Notes under the pieces: generated by a model
Told to the model about the DNA's origin: nothing
The model's input: only the letters and a program-made list of their open reading frames with translations
The model's database searches: none
From: Methylobacterium sp. Leaf91
Lineage (GTDB): Bacteria > Pseudomonadota > Alphaproteobacteria > Rhizobiales > Beijerinckiaceae
Direction: 5' to 3'
Length of the DNA: 64,000 nt
Assembly: GCF_001422815.1 (NCBI RefSeq)
Contig: NZ_LMMP01000001.1
Span: 547,323-611,322, forward strand
Translations under genes and position numbers: made by a program
Shown here: positions 25,895 through 35,148 of the stretch, piece after piece
How positions within the stretch are numbered: the first letter of the stretch is position 1
Layout of the letters: the number at the start of each line of letters is the position of its first letter

Positions 25895-28792
25895 CTAGCC
25901 GAATGCGCCCACCTCATGCTGGATCATGCCCGACAACTCGCGGACACGAGCGAAGGACTGGCGGATCGGGCCGAAGATCGTCTTGTGCTCCGATTCATAG
26001 GTTCCGACATCGCGCGGGCCGGCGGGCTCACCGAAATTGAGCCCGAGAGTCGGGTCCGGCGTGATCGGAAAGATTTCGTCGAGCATGGCGAGGCAGCCGT
26101 CTATGTCGAGGCGCAGGAAGCGCTCGATCAGCTGCTCGCGAGTGATGCCCGATTGCGGGCGGAAGCCCGGAATGTGCACCGCCAGGAACCAGATCCGGTG
26201 GATCAGGGCGAGTCGCAGGGCATGAAGCATGGTCAGCCGCACCGACATCTTGCCGAGGTCCGGGGCGGCGGATTGCAGACTCAACCAGTCGCTGGTGAGG
26301 CGGCCGAACAGACGGCGCAGATCGGGTGCAAGCCGCAGGCGGTCGAGGGCGGTGGCGATGACGAGGAGTTCGTCGCGCCGGTCGTCGCGCTGTGTGCGCC
26401 GTGCCCGTTCGAGCCACATGGCCGGGTCGAGCGTATCGATATAGGCGCGGAGCACATCGAGGTCGCCCACCGCCGAGGCATGCTGGGCGAGGCGGAACGC
26501 GCGCGAGAACCGAACCGAATCGCGGCGCATGTCACGGAACAGATCCGGTGCGCGGCTCGCCGCCCGGCCGAGGCCGTGGAGCGAATTCGCGAGATACCCG
26601 AGCTGATGCAGGATCGCGTTGTTGGGAATCGCCCGCATCTGGCGGGGATGGGTGATCATGCTGGGGCCGCCGCTATCGGTCTGGCGGGCCACGGGACGCG
26701 AGCCGGTGCGGTCGAGCAGGCTCGGGCCGAACGTGCCCAGCAGCGCCGCGTAGCCGGGATCATCCACCAGGGCTTCCATGTCCTGCCGGGCCACGGTGAA
26801 GAACTCGGCGGCGAAATCGGCCTCACCGTAGATCGGGTCATCGGTCTCGTCGGCGCCCGGCGCGTCGGACAGAACATAATCGGCAAAGGAATCGTCGTCG
26901 GCCGTATCGAAGGCGAAGACGTGTTCGGCGATCCGCTCCACCGTCGAGCGGGCAAGGGCCTGGGTGCCGAACATGAGGTAGCCGTCCGAGCCCTGGAAGC
27001 TCGATTCCAGCCGCACCTTGATGCCGGCCTTGCGATTCCGATGTCGCGAATCCTCCGGGGCCAGATAGGCGAGGCGGTCCCTAAGTGAGGTCGGATGGGC
27101 ACCGCGGCCGATCGATTCGCCGTGGGTATCGAAGATCGCCAGTTCGATGCCGGACAGGCCGTTCTGCGTCATCAGGTCGGTGATGCGCAGGCGCAGGCGC
27201 TCGATCCAGAAACTCGCGGCGAGCTGGCCGACATAGCGCCCCGAATCCGAGTAGCCGAACTGCACGGTCAGTCGGCCGATGCGCTTGAGATAGGCGCGCC
27301 AATGCGGGTTGCGCAGGGCGTCGTCGAGCACGCGGATGCCTTGCTCCAGGGCGCTCGCCGTCTCGAAGAGCGGCGTGATCTCGACCTTGTCGCTGATCCC
27401 GTAATGCCGGGCCAGCCAGAGGGCGGCGAGAAGGGTGTAGCCGGTCTCCGTCTCGGCGATGAGGAAGCGCACCGGATGGGTGCCGTCCACGTGCTTCAGG
27501 ATCTGCGCGATGGTCATCATCAGGCGCGCGGCCGAGGCACGCTCGGCGGCGAGCGCGCCGAAATCCACGGCCACCGGCTGCACATCGTTGAGAAGGGCAT
27601 GGATGGTGGCGAGATGCGAGCGCCGATGGGCCGCGTCCGTCGGTTCGCCGTCGAGATCGATGACCCGGCGCACGGCATTGTGGATCTGGCTGGCGTTCAA
27701 CCGGAAATGCGGCAGGGCGTTCGACAGGCCGTGTGTCGCGATGCCGGACCGCAGGAGGGCAATGGCGCGCCTGTCCTCGTCGCTTTCCACGCCGCCGATG
27801 GCTCCGGCGAGGCCGGCCAGGATCGGTCCGGAATCGGTCTGGGCCCGCTCGCGCTCGATGATGAGCGCCAGCGAGAAGCGGTGCACAGCCTCCAGGGTAG
27901 GTTTGGTCCCGAGGCGCGGGGCGACGGCGAGCTGCCGGTTCACGGCCGCCAGCGCGCCTTGCGTCAGCTCACGCACGACGTTCGTGGCGGGTACGACTGG
28001 GAGGTGGCGCATGACCCTGTCGAGCTGCATCCGCTTCGATTCCAGGCGATAGCGCAGGGTGTCCCACCAGCCGATATCGGTGCGCCCATCCGTGTCGCAG
28101 CCGACCCAGGATGCGATGGCGAAGGGTTTGGGCACCAACTCGGTCCAGCGGTCGGGCCAGCGCGCGCGGGCCGCATCAAGCAGGGCTGCGTTGAAGCTGT
28201 CCAAGGCCGTACGACCGTGATTGGCCGCGAGGCAGGCTTGTTCGAATTCATCGTCGAGGCTGATCTTTGCATCCGGCCGGGTCGAGAGGGCCGCGGCTTT
28301 CTCGAGCAGGGGCAGGCGTGCTGCCTCGCTGTCCTGCGACGCAGCTTCGGCGACGAGCGCCGCCACAGCCTTCGGCATCCCGAATGTCGGGTGGGCAGTG
28401 AACACCACGGCGAAGCCGGTACGGCCGACGAGGTCGCGGAAGGTCTCGAAATCCCCCGTCCCTTTCGGAATCGCAGCCACGAGACGGGCAGGCATCGTGT
28501 TGTCCGCCGATGTCTGGGTGTCCCGGTCCAGCCCGACATAGCCGCGCAGGCGCTCGGCCCGAGCGATCAGCGATTGTGCGCGCAGGCGGGTGAACAGGCC
28601 GTCGAGGTCGTCGTCGTCGATCTCTTCGCGGTCGAAGCGTCGGGTAATCGCGAGCGTCACCGCCAGGACGGGATTGCGGAACGGATCCTCGCTCGACCGC
28701 TCGCGAGATTCCTCGATGAGGGCGATGAGATCCTGTTCCAGCTCGCCGGGATCGGGCACCGCATTGGCTGGGCTGCGGTCAAGCATGCGCAT
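25895..28792 (-). CDS. Divergent phosphoenolpyruvate carboxylase homologue
   Basis: The 965-residue protein is homologous along its length to PEP carboxylase, which makes oxaloacetate from PEP and bicarbonate. Kept features are the catalytic histidine H134 in FTAHPT, PLFET (474-478) and GYSDS (513-517) with the metal ligands, and SRP (698-700) plus MRAIP (719-723) with substrate arginines. Changes are marked: the HGRGGSIGRG loop is shortened to HGESIGRG (557-564), losing one arginine and two residues; the GYSDS lysine is arginine (R519); the acidic residue after FTAHPT is phenylalanine. Activity is therefore uncertain. ATG 28792 has an AAGG site. It is not beside any serine-cycle gene. Confidence 0.82.
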   Translation of the reverse strand: MRMLDRSPANAVPDPGELEQDLIALIEESRERSSEDPFRNPVLAVTLAITRRFDREEIDDDDLDGLFTRLRAQSLIARAERLRGYVGLDRDTQTSADNTMPARLVAAIPKGTGDFETFRDLVGRTGFAVVFTAHPTFGMPKAVAALVAEAASQDSEAARLPLLEKAAALSTRPDAKISLDDEFEQACLAANHGRTALDSFNAALLDAARARWPDRWTELVPKPFAIASWVGCDTDGRTDIGWWDTLRYRLESKRMQLDRVMRHLPVVPATNVVRELTQGALAAVNRQLAVAPRLGTKPTLEAVHRFSLALIIERERAQTDSGPILAGLAGAIGGVESDEDRRAIALLRSGIATHGLSNALPHFRLNASQIHNAVRRVIDLDGEPTDAAHRRSHLATIHALLNDVQPVAVDFGALAAERASAARLMMTIAQILKHVDGTHPVRFLIAETETGYTLLAALWLARHYGISDKVEITPLFETASALEQGIRVLDDALRNPHWRAYLKRIGRLTVQFGYSDSGRYVGQLAASFWIERLRLRITDLMTQNGLSGIELAIFDTHGESIGRGAHPTSLRDRLAYLAPEDSRHRNRKAGIKVRLESSFQGSDGYLMFGTQALARSTVERIAEHVFAFDTADDDSFADYVLSDAPGADETDDPIYGEADFAAEFFTVARQDMEALVDDPGYAALLGTFGPSLLDRTGSRPVARQTDSGGPSMITHPRQMRAIPNNAILHQLGYLANSLHGLGRAASRAPDLFRDMRRDSVRFSRAFRLAQHASAVGDLDVLRAYIDTLDPAMWLERARRTQRDDRRDELLVIATALDRLRLAPDLRRLFGRLTSDWLSLQSAAPDLGKMSVRLTMLHALRLALIHRIWFLAVHIPGFRPQSGITREQLIERFLRLDIDGCLAMLDEIFPITPDPTLGLNFGEPAGPRDVGTYESEHKTIFGPIRQSFARVRELSGMIQHEVGAFG

Positions 28793-29189
28793 CGATCGAC
28801 CTTGTCTGGACAGAAGAAAGAGGACGGCCCCGGAGTCGAGTCGCCTTAGAACAGGTTGGGCATCGCGCCGAAGACATGCGTGCATGACGACCCGTCATCC
28901 ACCGACGGATGGCTTGGCCGAACAGCGTCACCACCGTGCAAAGCCAATCCGTCCGCATGGTTTCGGCTCCACGTTCCCTCGGCGCAAGGGGTCGAAACGA
29001 GACGCAAGGACCGTTCCGACCACGGTAACCCGAAGTGCTATGCCCGGCCCTTGTGCGAAAGCGCTCCTGTGGTGCGAGACAGGTGGATGCAACCCGGTTC
29101 CGGCTGGGGTAACCCTCTGGGCCATGCAGATCCGTCCGATCCCGTCCTGTCCTCCCGGCGACCCGAGCTCCGTGTTTCGGGCTCGGAGG
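28793..29189. other. Divergent spacer, no gene seen
   Basis: This stretch separates the PEP-carboxylase-like gene from the Pro-Lys-rich protein gene and must hold both promoters. I see no convincing promoter hexamers, RNA fold or conserved-looking small frame. An in-frame ATG at 29124 could extend the right-hand gene by 22 residues. Confidence 0.5.
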
Positions 29190-29960
29190 ATGCGGAGCGG
29201 GAGCCGCTTGGCGCTGGTCTCCTGCGTTGCCCTCTTATGCGGGATGCTGGGAGCCGCTCCCGGACTCGCGCAAGAAGACGCCGCCGCACCGCTGGGCGAG
29301 GCCGAGGCACCGGCCCCCAAGCCTAAGCCGAAACCAAAGCCCAAGCCCAAACCGAAACCCGTCGCCAAACCTGCCGAGGCGCCCGATGCTCCTCCGGCCG
29401 CGCCCCTGCCGATGCCGGCAGCCAATCTCGCTCCCGTGAAGCTGCCCGAGCTCATCGTCGTCTGCGACAACGGTCAGGGTGCGTTCTACGAAGGGCAGGG
29501 CGCGGTCTCGCTCTGGGTGACGCGGAGCGGCACGATCACCGTCGACAACCCGCTTCGCCCCCTGACGCCGGAGGCTACCCGCGTGCTGCAGGTCGTCATC
29601 GGCAACAAGGCCGCCACCGCCTTCGGCCCCGACCTCCTGGCCCTGCGCCGGGGCGGCAGCCCCGCAGCCCTGGAGGCGACGATAGGCGGACCGGTCCGCT
29701 GGGACGAGCAACTCACGGTCCTGCCCGATTTTCTCAACATCGTCTCCGAAGCGGGCGAGGTCCTGGCGCGCCTCGATTACAGCCGCTGCGGCGATGCCCC
29801 GGAGGTCAAGGCGGCGCCAGTCGCCAAGGCGAAGCCCAAACCCGTTGCCAAATCACCGCGCCCGCCCAAGGCCTCCGCCGCCGAGGGAGCGGGGCGAGGG
29901 GAGGGCGCGGCCCCTCGCGGTCTTCAATTGCCGCAGGGCGCCATTCCGGCCGGCCAATAA
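29190..29960 (+). CDS. Secreted Pro-Lys-rich protein of unknown function
   Basis: The product (256 residues from ATG 29190) begins with a signal peptide (LALVSCVALLCGMLGAAPGLAQ), then a TonB-like run of Lys-Pro dipeptides (about residues 43-62), then a folded domain of about 130 residues with two cysteines (VVCDN... and SRCGD), and a second basic Pro/Ala-rich tail. I do not recognise the domain; it is probably periplasmic, the Lys-Pro run perhaps spanning or binding the cell wall. ATG 29124 is an alternative start but would bury the signal peptide. The C-terminal tail contains a GC-rich purine stretch that may be recently gained. Confidence 0.7.
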   Translation: MRSGSRLALVSCVALLCGMLGAAPGLAQEDAAAPLGEAEAPAPKPKPKPKPKPKPKPVAKPAEAPDAPPAAPLPMPAANLAPVKLPELIVVCDNGQGAFYEGQGAVSLWVTRSGTITVDNPLRPLTPEATRVLQVVIGNKAATAFGPDLLALRRGGSPAALEATIGGPVRWDEQLTVLPDFLNIVSEAGEVLARLDYSRCGDAPEVKAAPVAKAKPKPVAKSPRPPKASAAEGAGRGEGAAPRGLQLPQGAIPAGQ

Positions 29961-29985
29961 TGATCGCGGGACGAGGGAGACCGAC

Positions 29986-30414
29986 ATGAAAGCCGCCGAG
30001 GTGATCGCCAAGCTGGGGCTCCAGCCCCACCCGGAGGGCGGCCATTATCGCGAAACGTTTCGCGATCCGACGGAGGTCGATGGCCGTTCGGTGGGCAGCG
30101 CGATCTACTACCTGCTCGATCTCGGCGAGACCTCGGAATGGCACCGGGTCGATGCCAGCGAGATCTGGTTCTGGCATGCCGGCGCGCCAATGGTGATCAC
30201 CACGAGCCCGAACGGTCACGATGCCTCCGCTACCTATCTCGGTCCCGATCTCGCCCACGGCCAGCAGCCGCAGATCGTCGTGCCGGCGGGGCATTGGCAG
30301 ACCGCCACAAGCCTCGGATCGTGGACATTGGTGAGCTGCACCGTCTCCCCGGCCTTCCGGTTTGACGGGTTCGAGATGGCGCCTGCGGGCTGGCGGCCGG
30401 TGCCGCGCGGCTGA
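29986..30414 (+). CDS. DUF985 cupin-fold protein
   Basis: The 142-residue protein is a Cupin_5/DUF985 member: LGLQPHPEGGHYRETFRD, SAIYYLLDLGETSEWHRVDASEIWFWHAGAP and a C-terminal CTVSPAFRFDGFEMAPAGW. Histidines and glutamates in the two cupin motifs could bind metal. The enzymatic role is unknown (some relatives are sugar epimerase-like). It starts 25 bases after the previous stop with a GAGGGAGA-type ribosome site, so may be co-transcribed with the Pro-Lys-rich protein. It converges with the CorC-type gene. Confidence 0.9.
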   Translation: MKAAEVIAKLGLQPHPEGGHYRETFRDPTEVDGRSVGSAIYYLLDLGETSEWHRVDASEIWFWHAGAPMVITTSPNGHDASATYLGPDLAHGQQPQIVVPAGHWQTATSLGSWTLVSCTVSPAFRFDGFEMAPAGWRPVPRG

Positions 30415-30449
30415 GGGAGGCGCGTTTCTCCGTTCGCCTTGCCGGAGGC

Positions 30450-31754
30450 CTAGCCCTCGATCTCGTCCTTCTTCGCGATTAGCGGCACGAGCGGGGTGAT
30501 CCGCAGGGCGGTGATGCGGTTTTTCGCCTTGCGCAGGACCTGAAACCGGAAGCCGTGGAAGTTGAAGGCGGTGCCGGTGTCGGGGATCGCCCGCGCCTCG
30601 TGGATGACGAGGCCGGCGATGGTCGTCGCCTCCTCATCGGGCAAATTCCAGTCCATGGCGCGGTTGAGATCGCGAATGGCGACGGAGCCATCCGCATTCA
30701 CCGAGCCGTCGCCCTGGGGGCGCACCCCGGAAACCGCGACGTCATGCTCGTCGGCGATGTCGCCGACGATTTCCTCCAGGATGTCTTCCAGCGTGACGAG
30801 ACCCATCACCTCGCCGTACTCGTCGACGACGAGGGCGAAATGGGTCTTCTTGGTGAGGAAGGCCTTGAGCTGGTCGCGCAGGCTCGTCGTGTCGGGCACG
30901 AACCAGGTCTCGAGGGCCAGGGTCTCGACCTTCAGACCGGAAGCGTCGCCCCCGGCGGCGTCGAGGGCGCGCAGCAAATCCTTGGCGTGAAGCACGCCGA
31001 TGATGTTCTCGGAGGTGCCGCGCCAGAGCGGCATGCGCGTATAGGGCGAGGACAGAACCTCGCGGACGATCTCCTCCGAAGGAAGGTCCGCATTGATGGT
31101 GCGCATCTTTGTGCGGTGCACCATGACCTCGGACACGGATAACTCGTGCAGGTCGAGCAGGCCGCCGAGCATGTCGCGCTCGGCTTTGGCGACACCGCCC
31201 TCGCGGTGGAGCAGGGCGACCTGCCCGCGAATTTCCTCGGTGGGCGAGAGGATCGACTGATGCTGCCCGATACTGACGCCGAAGGGGCGCAGCATCAGCC
31301 GCACGACCTTCTCGATGGCGATAGCGGCGGGGCCGAGGAGCGCTACCGCGAAGGCGACGGGCCGCGCCATCACCAGGGCGGCTTGGTCCGGCTTGTTGAT
31401 GGCGAGGGTCTTCGGCAGCACCTCGGCGAAAACGATGACCAGGACCGACATCACCCCGGTGGCGTAGAGCACCCCGCTCTTGCCGAAGATCGTGGTCAGC
31501 ACGCTGGTGGTGAAGGCGGAAGCGCCGATGGCGACGATGTTGTAGCCGATCAGCATGGCGCCGATGAACCGCTCGCGCGAGGCGAGGATGCGGTTGACGA
31601 GGCGTGCCCGCAGGTCGCCGTTGTTCTCCAGGGAGAGCATCCGTGCCCGCGAGGCCGCGGTGAAGGCGGTCTCAGCCCCCGCGAAGAAGGCCGAGAGCAG
31701 CAGCGACATCACCACGATGCTCGCGGCGAGCCAGAGATCGGTATGCGTGTCCAT
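30450..31754 (-). CDS. HlyC/CorC (CNNM-type) membrane transporter
   Basis: The 434-residue protein has an N-terminal CNNM/DUF21 transmembrane domain (residues about 1-190, with GAETAFTAASRARM), two CBS domains (about 210-335; EVMVHRTKMRTI, VDEYGEVMGLVTLEDILEEIVG) and a C-terminal CorC_HlyC domain (DGSVAIRDLNRAMDW...). Such proteins are linked to magnesium or cobalt efflux. It lies downstream of aroB on the same strand, completing aroK-aroB-corC. ATG 31754 is chosen; ATG 31778 is also in frame. Confidence 0.92.
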   Translation of the reverse strand: MDTHTDLWLAASIVVMSLLLSAFFAGAETAFTAASRARMLSLENNGDLRARLVNRILASRERFIGAMLIGYNIVAIGASAFTTSVLTTIFGKSGVLYATGVMSVLVIVFAEVLPKTLAINKPDQAALVMARPVAFAVALLGPAAIAIEKVVRLMLRPFGVSIGQHQSILSPTEEIRGQVALLHREGGVAKAERDMLGGLLDLHELSVSEVMVHRTKMRTINADLPSEEIVREVLSSPYTRMPLWRGTSENIIGVLHAKDLLRALDAAGGDASGLKVETLALETWFVPDTTSLRDQLKAFLTKKTHFALVVDEYGEVMGLVTLEDILEEIVGDIADEHDVAVSGVRPQGDGSVNADGSVAIRDLNRAMDWNLPDEEATTIAGLVIHEARAIPDTGTAFNFHGFRFQVLRKAKNRITALRITPLVPLIAKKDEIEG

Positions 31755-31934
31755 CAGGCGGTCGTCGCACCAAGCCATGCCGCACCGACACTGTGCCGGT
31801 TCCGGAAAGCCCCCTCATATACCAACCCAGGAGCGAATCGATGCCGCAGGCGTCGGGATCGGAGGGGATGCGGTTCATGGAGCGCATCATCCCCAGTTGA
31901 AGCTCCAGGCCTCCAGTACAGGGAGGCGATCCGG

Positions 31935-33053
31935 TCACGCCCCGCGTAGTTCGTCCGTCAGGAAGGCCTTTACCTCTGCGCGGTCGATGCCCGGTGCGAT
32001 GAAGCTCTGGCCGATCCCCCGTGCGAGGATGAAGGTCAGCGCGCCGTCCCGGACCTTCTTGTCCTGGGCCATGGCGTCGAGGATGGCGTCGACGCCCCCG
32101 CATCCGCCGGGGACGGCCTGAAGCCGGGTAGGCAGGCCTGCCAGGGCCAGATGGTTGGCCACGCGACCGGCATCCTGGCCGGGGCAGAGGCCGAGGCGGG
32201 CCGAGAAGCGGAAGGCCAGCGCCAGACCGATGGCGACGCCCTCGCCGTGGACGAGGCGGGCGGATTCGTAGCCGGTGAGCCGTTCCAGGGCATGGCCGAA
32301 AGTATGCCCGAGGTTGAGCAGCGCGCGCTCGCCGTCCTCGCGCTCGTCGCGCACCACGACGCCGGCTTTTGCCCGGCAGCAGATCGCCACCGCCTTGTCG
32401 CGCTCCGGGCCGCCGGAGAAGATGCCGGCCCAGTGGCCCTCGCACCAATCGAAGAAACCGGAATCGGCGATGAGGCCGTATTTCGCCACCTCGGCGTAGC
32501 CGGCGCGCATCTCGCGTTCGGACAGGGTGTCGAGCGTGGCGGTATCGGCCAGGACCAGACGCGGTTGGTGGAAGGCGCCGATCAGGTTCTTGCCCAGCGG
32601 CGAGTTGATGCCGGTCTTGCCGCCGACCGAGGAATCGACCTGGGAGAGCAGGGTCGTGGGTGCCTGGACGAAGCGGACGCCGCGCCGGAGCGTCGCCGCC
32701 GCGAAGCCCGCGAGATCGCCGACCACGCCGCCGCCGAGCGCCACCACGAGGTCGTTGCGCTCGATCCGGTGAGCGAGGAGCCCGTCGCACACCTGTGCGT
32801 AGACCGCATAGCTCTTCGAGGCCTCGCCCGGCGCCACGGTGACGAGGCCGGAGCGCAGGCCCGCCGCCTCCAGGCTATCGCGCAGGCGTTCGCCATAGAG
32901 TGCCGACACAGTCTCGTCGGTGACGATGGCGGCGGCCCGCGCGCCGAGGGCGGCCACGCGTGCACCCGCCTCGGCGAGGAGGCCCCGCCCGATATGGATG
33001 TCGTAGTCGCGGCCCTGGTCGAGGGGGACGTGGACCGTCTGTCCGTCACTCAC
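31935..33053 (-). CDS. aroB: 3-dehydroquinate synthase
   Basis: The 372-residue NAD- and zinc-dependent enzyme makes 3-dehydroquinate from DAHP, step two of the shikimate pathway. Seen are ALGGGVVGDLAGFAAATLRRG, QAPTTLLSQVDSSVGGKTGIN, GYAEVAKYGLI and the zinc-ligand segment NLGHTFGHALE. The start overlaps the aroK stop by four bases, so the two steps are translationally coupled. Confidence 0.97.
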   Translation of the reverse strand: MSDGQTVHVPLDQGRDYDIHIGRGLLAEAGARVAALGARAAAIVTDETVSALYGERLRDSLEAAGLRSGLVTVAPGEASKSYAVYAQVCDGLLAHRIERNDLVVALGGGVVGDLAGFAAATLRRGVRFVQAPTTLLSQVDSSVGGKTGINSPLGKNLIGAFHQPRLVLADTATLDTLSEREMRAGYAEVAKYGLIADSGFFDWCEGHWAGIFSGGPERDKAVAICCRAKAGVVVRDEREDGERALLNLGHTFGHALERLTGYESARLVHGEGVAIGLALAFRFSARLGLCPGQDAGRVANHLALAGLPTRLQAVPGGCGGVDAILDAMAQDKKVRDGALTFILARGIGQSFIAPGIDRAEVKAFLTDELRGA

Positions 33054-33667
33054 TGCGCGGCGACGCCTTGGTTCGAGGGGCCGTTGAGATAGGCATCGAG
33101 GGCTTCCATCACGTCCTCCACCACGCGATCATGCGACACGTCGCGCGAGGGGATCATCACGTCGGCACTGCCATAGACGGGATGCCGGATCTCCATCAAC
33201 TGCCGCATCGTCTCCTCGGGGTCGTCGGTTTGGAGCAGGGGCCGGTTGCCGCGCTTGCGGACGCGGCGCATCAGCACGTCGAGTTCCGCCTTCAGCCACA
33301 CCGAGACGCCGCCCTGAGCGATGCGGGCGCGTGTCGCCTCGCGCATGAAGGCGCCCCCGCCGGTGGCCAGCACCAGCGGCCCCTCGCGGATGAGCCGGGC
33401 GATCACACGCTCCTCGCCCTCGCGGAAGCTCGGCTCGCCGTAGATGGCGAAGATGTCGGGGATCGTGAGCTTGGCCGCCGCCTCGATCTCGTTGTCGGCA
33501 TCCTTGAACATCAGCCCGAGTCGCGTCGCCAGACGCCGCCCCACCGTGCTCTTGCCGGCACCCATGAGACCGACGAGCACGATCGAGCGCGCGCCGAGAG
33601 CGCGGCGGAGCCTGACTTCAATGGGATCGGGAGCGATGTCGCCCTCCGATGGCTCGATCTCGGTCAT
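33050..33667 (-). CDS. aroK: Shikimate kinase
   Basis: The 205-residue P-loop kinase phosphorylates shikimate. Walker A reads VGLMGAGKSTVGRRLA; the shikimate-binding D-N-E is in FKDADNEIE; GEPSFREGEERV and LATGGGAFM follow. The N-terminal 25-residue extension is normal for this order. It is the first gene of aroK-aroB-corC and is divergent from the small membrane gene and xerD. Confidence 0.96.
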   Translation of the reverse strand: MTEIEPSEGDIAPDPIEVRLRRALGARSIVLVGLMGAGKSTVGRRLATRLGLMFKDADNEIEAAAKLTIPDIFAIYGEPSFREGEERVIARLIREGPLVLATGGGAFMREATRARIAQGGVSVWLKAELDVLMRRVRKRGNRPLLQTDDPEETMRQLMEIRHPVYGSADVMIPSRDVSHDRVVEDVMEALDAYLNGPSNQGVAAQ

Positions 33668-33992
33668 CGTTGAAATCTTGATATACCTGTTCTCGCGATC
33701 CTAGCGCGTTTCACCGTCCGGGCGAAGCGAGGCCGTAAGTCACGACGCGATTCTTGAACGCGTCTTCATAGGGCCTGCCTCCAAAGCCGCGAAGCCTCCC
33801 GATCCGGTGAGGCCGATCGCCGCTCGTCGACCGGGATTCTCTTGCGGTGCACCCTGTGGCTCCGAAGTGCTTGCCATTGTGGGCCCGGCATGGTGCAACC
33901 CCTTGGCTTGGCTGTGCAATGACTTGCCTGCCGATCTCGCGGACCGAATCCGTCCATTTCCGCAGAGTTCCCTCCGACCGAGGTTCGTCCGA
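33668..33992. other. Divergent aroK / xerD spacer
   Basis: These 325 bases must hold promoters for the aroK operon and for the small membrane gene plus xerD. On the minus strand a TATATC lies about 15 bases upstream of aroK, a weak -10 candidate without a clear -35. No RNA gene or further frame with coding character is visible. Confidence 0.4.
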
Positions 33993-34145
33993 GTGCCGAC
34001 CCTGTTTCGTTTCCTCGCCACGCTCGCCATCCTCGGCGGATTGGTCTTCGCGGGCATGTTCGCGCTCGCGACCTTCGTTCAGCCCACGCCCCGGGAAATG
34101 AGCGTCAGCATTCCCGCCGCGAAGCTACAGCCGCCGAACCGGTGA
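33993..34145 (+). CDS. Small single-span membrane protein coupled to xerD
   Basis: A 50-residue frame starts at GTG 33993 with a GAGG-type site upstream. It has one transmembrane helix (FLATLAILGGLVFAGMFALA) followed by a short periplasmic or cytoplasmic tail with T-P-R-E-M and a final KLQPPNR. I recall similar short proteins upstream of xerD in other Rhizobiales, often misnamed; function unknown. Its stop overlaps the xerD GTG start (GTGA), so translation of the two is probably coupled. Confidence 0.7.
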   Translation: MPTLFRFLATLAILGGLVFAGMFALATFVQPTPREMSVSIPAAKLQPPNR

Positions 34146-35119
34146 CGGGCTCGCCCGGGGACGAGGCGGGGACCGACGGCCCCGCTCTCATCGTCGCGTA
34201 TCTCGACATGCTCGCGGCCGAGCGGGGTGCCGCCGCCAATACGCTCGCCGCCTATCGCCGCGACCTCGACCACTACCTCGCGGCTCTGACCGCTTCGGGA
34301 CGTGACCCGCTCGTGACCGATGCGGGCGAGGTCCGCGCCTATCTGGCGGATCTCGAAACCCAAGGGTTGAAGGCCTCCTCCGCCGCACGCCGGCTGTCCT
34401 GCATTCGCGGCTTCCACAAGTTCCTCTACGCGGAGGGGTTCGCCGAGGCCGATCCGAGCGCGCCCGTGGGAGGTCCACGCAGGGGGCGCACCCTGCCCAA
34501 GGTGCTGTCGGTGGCCGAGGTGGACGACCTGCTGCGCACCGCCCGCGAGCGAGCCGTGGCGTCGGAGACCGGAGACGCTCCGGGCGAGCGGCGGCGCGCA
34601 GTACGGATGCTGTGCCTGCTCGAAACCCTCTACGCCACCGGCCTGCGCGTATCCGAACTCATCGCCCTGCCACGCTCGGCCGCCACCACGAAACAGCGCT
34701 ACCTCGTGGTGAAGGGCAAGGGCGGACGTGAGCGGCTGGTCCCGCTCACCGATCTCGCGCGGGGCGCCATGCGCGAGCACCTGGATCATCTCAGCGGAGA
34801 GGGTCCCTTCCTGTTTCCGGCCGACAGCGAGAGCGGCCACCTGACCCGGCAGGCTTTCGCCCGCGACCTCAAGGTGGCGGCGGCGGCGGCGGGGATCCGT
34901 GAGGACCGGGTGAGCCCGCACGTGTTGCGCCACGCCTTCGCCAGCCACCTCCTGCAGAACGGGGCCGACTTGCGGATCGTGCAGGAGCTTCTGGGACATG
35001 CCGACATCTCGACGACGCAGATCTACACGCATGTCCTCGATGAGCGGCTGAAAAGCATGGTCCGCGATCTCCACCCCCTCATGGACGAACCGGCTGAACC
35101 CGACACCGCTCCCATCTGA
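34142..35119 (+). CDS. xerD: Tyrosine recombinase XerD
   Basis: The 325-residue protein resolves chromosome dimers at dif with XerC. An N-terminal SAM-like core-binding domain (residues about 15-105) is followed by the catalytic domain with the first Arg in TGLRVSELIAL, HVLRHAFASHLL (H-x-x-R), LGHADISTTQIYTHV (H and nucleophile Tyr). XerD rather than XerC is called mainly from the aroK-divergent position. It starts with GTG, overlapping the small membrane gene by four bases. Confidence 0.92.
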   Translation: MTGSPGDEAGTDGPALIVAYLDMLAAERGAAANTLAAYRRDLDHYLAALTASGRDPLVTDAGEVRAYLADLETQGLKASSAARRLSCIRGFHKFLYAEGFAEADPSAPVGGPRRGRTLPKVLSVAEVDDLLRTARERAVASETGDAPGERRRAVRMLCLLETLYATGLRVSELIALPRSAATTKQRYLVVKGKGGRERLVPLTDLARGAMREHLDHLSGEGPFLFPADSESGHLTRQAFARDLKVAAAAAGIREDRVSPHVLRHAFASHLLQNGADLRIVQELLGHADISTTQIYTHVLDERLKSMVRDLHPLMDEPAEPDTAPI

Positions 35120-35148
35120 ACGGGCCACCGCGCCGTTCCGGCCGTATT

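Noticed and set aside
29300..29365. Short direct repeats as a CRISPR or satellite
   Set aside because: They are in-frame Lys-Pro codons of a secreted protein, with no spacer structure.
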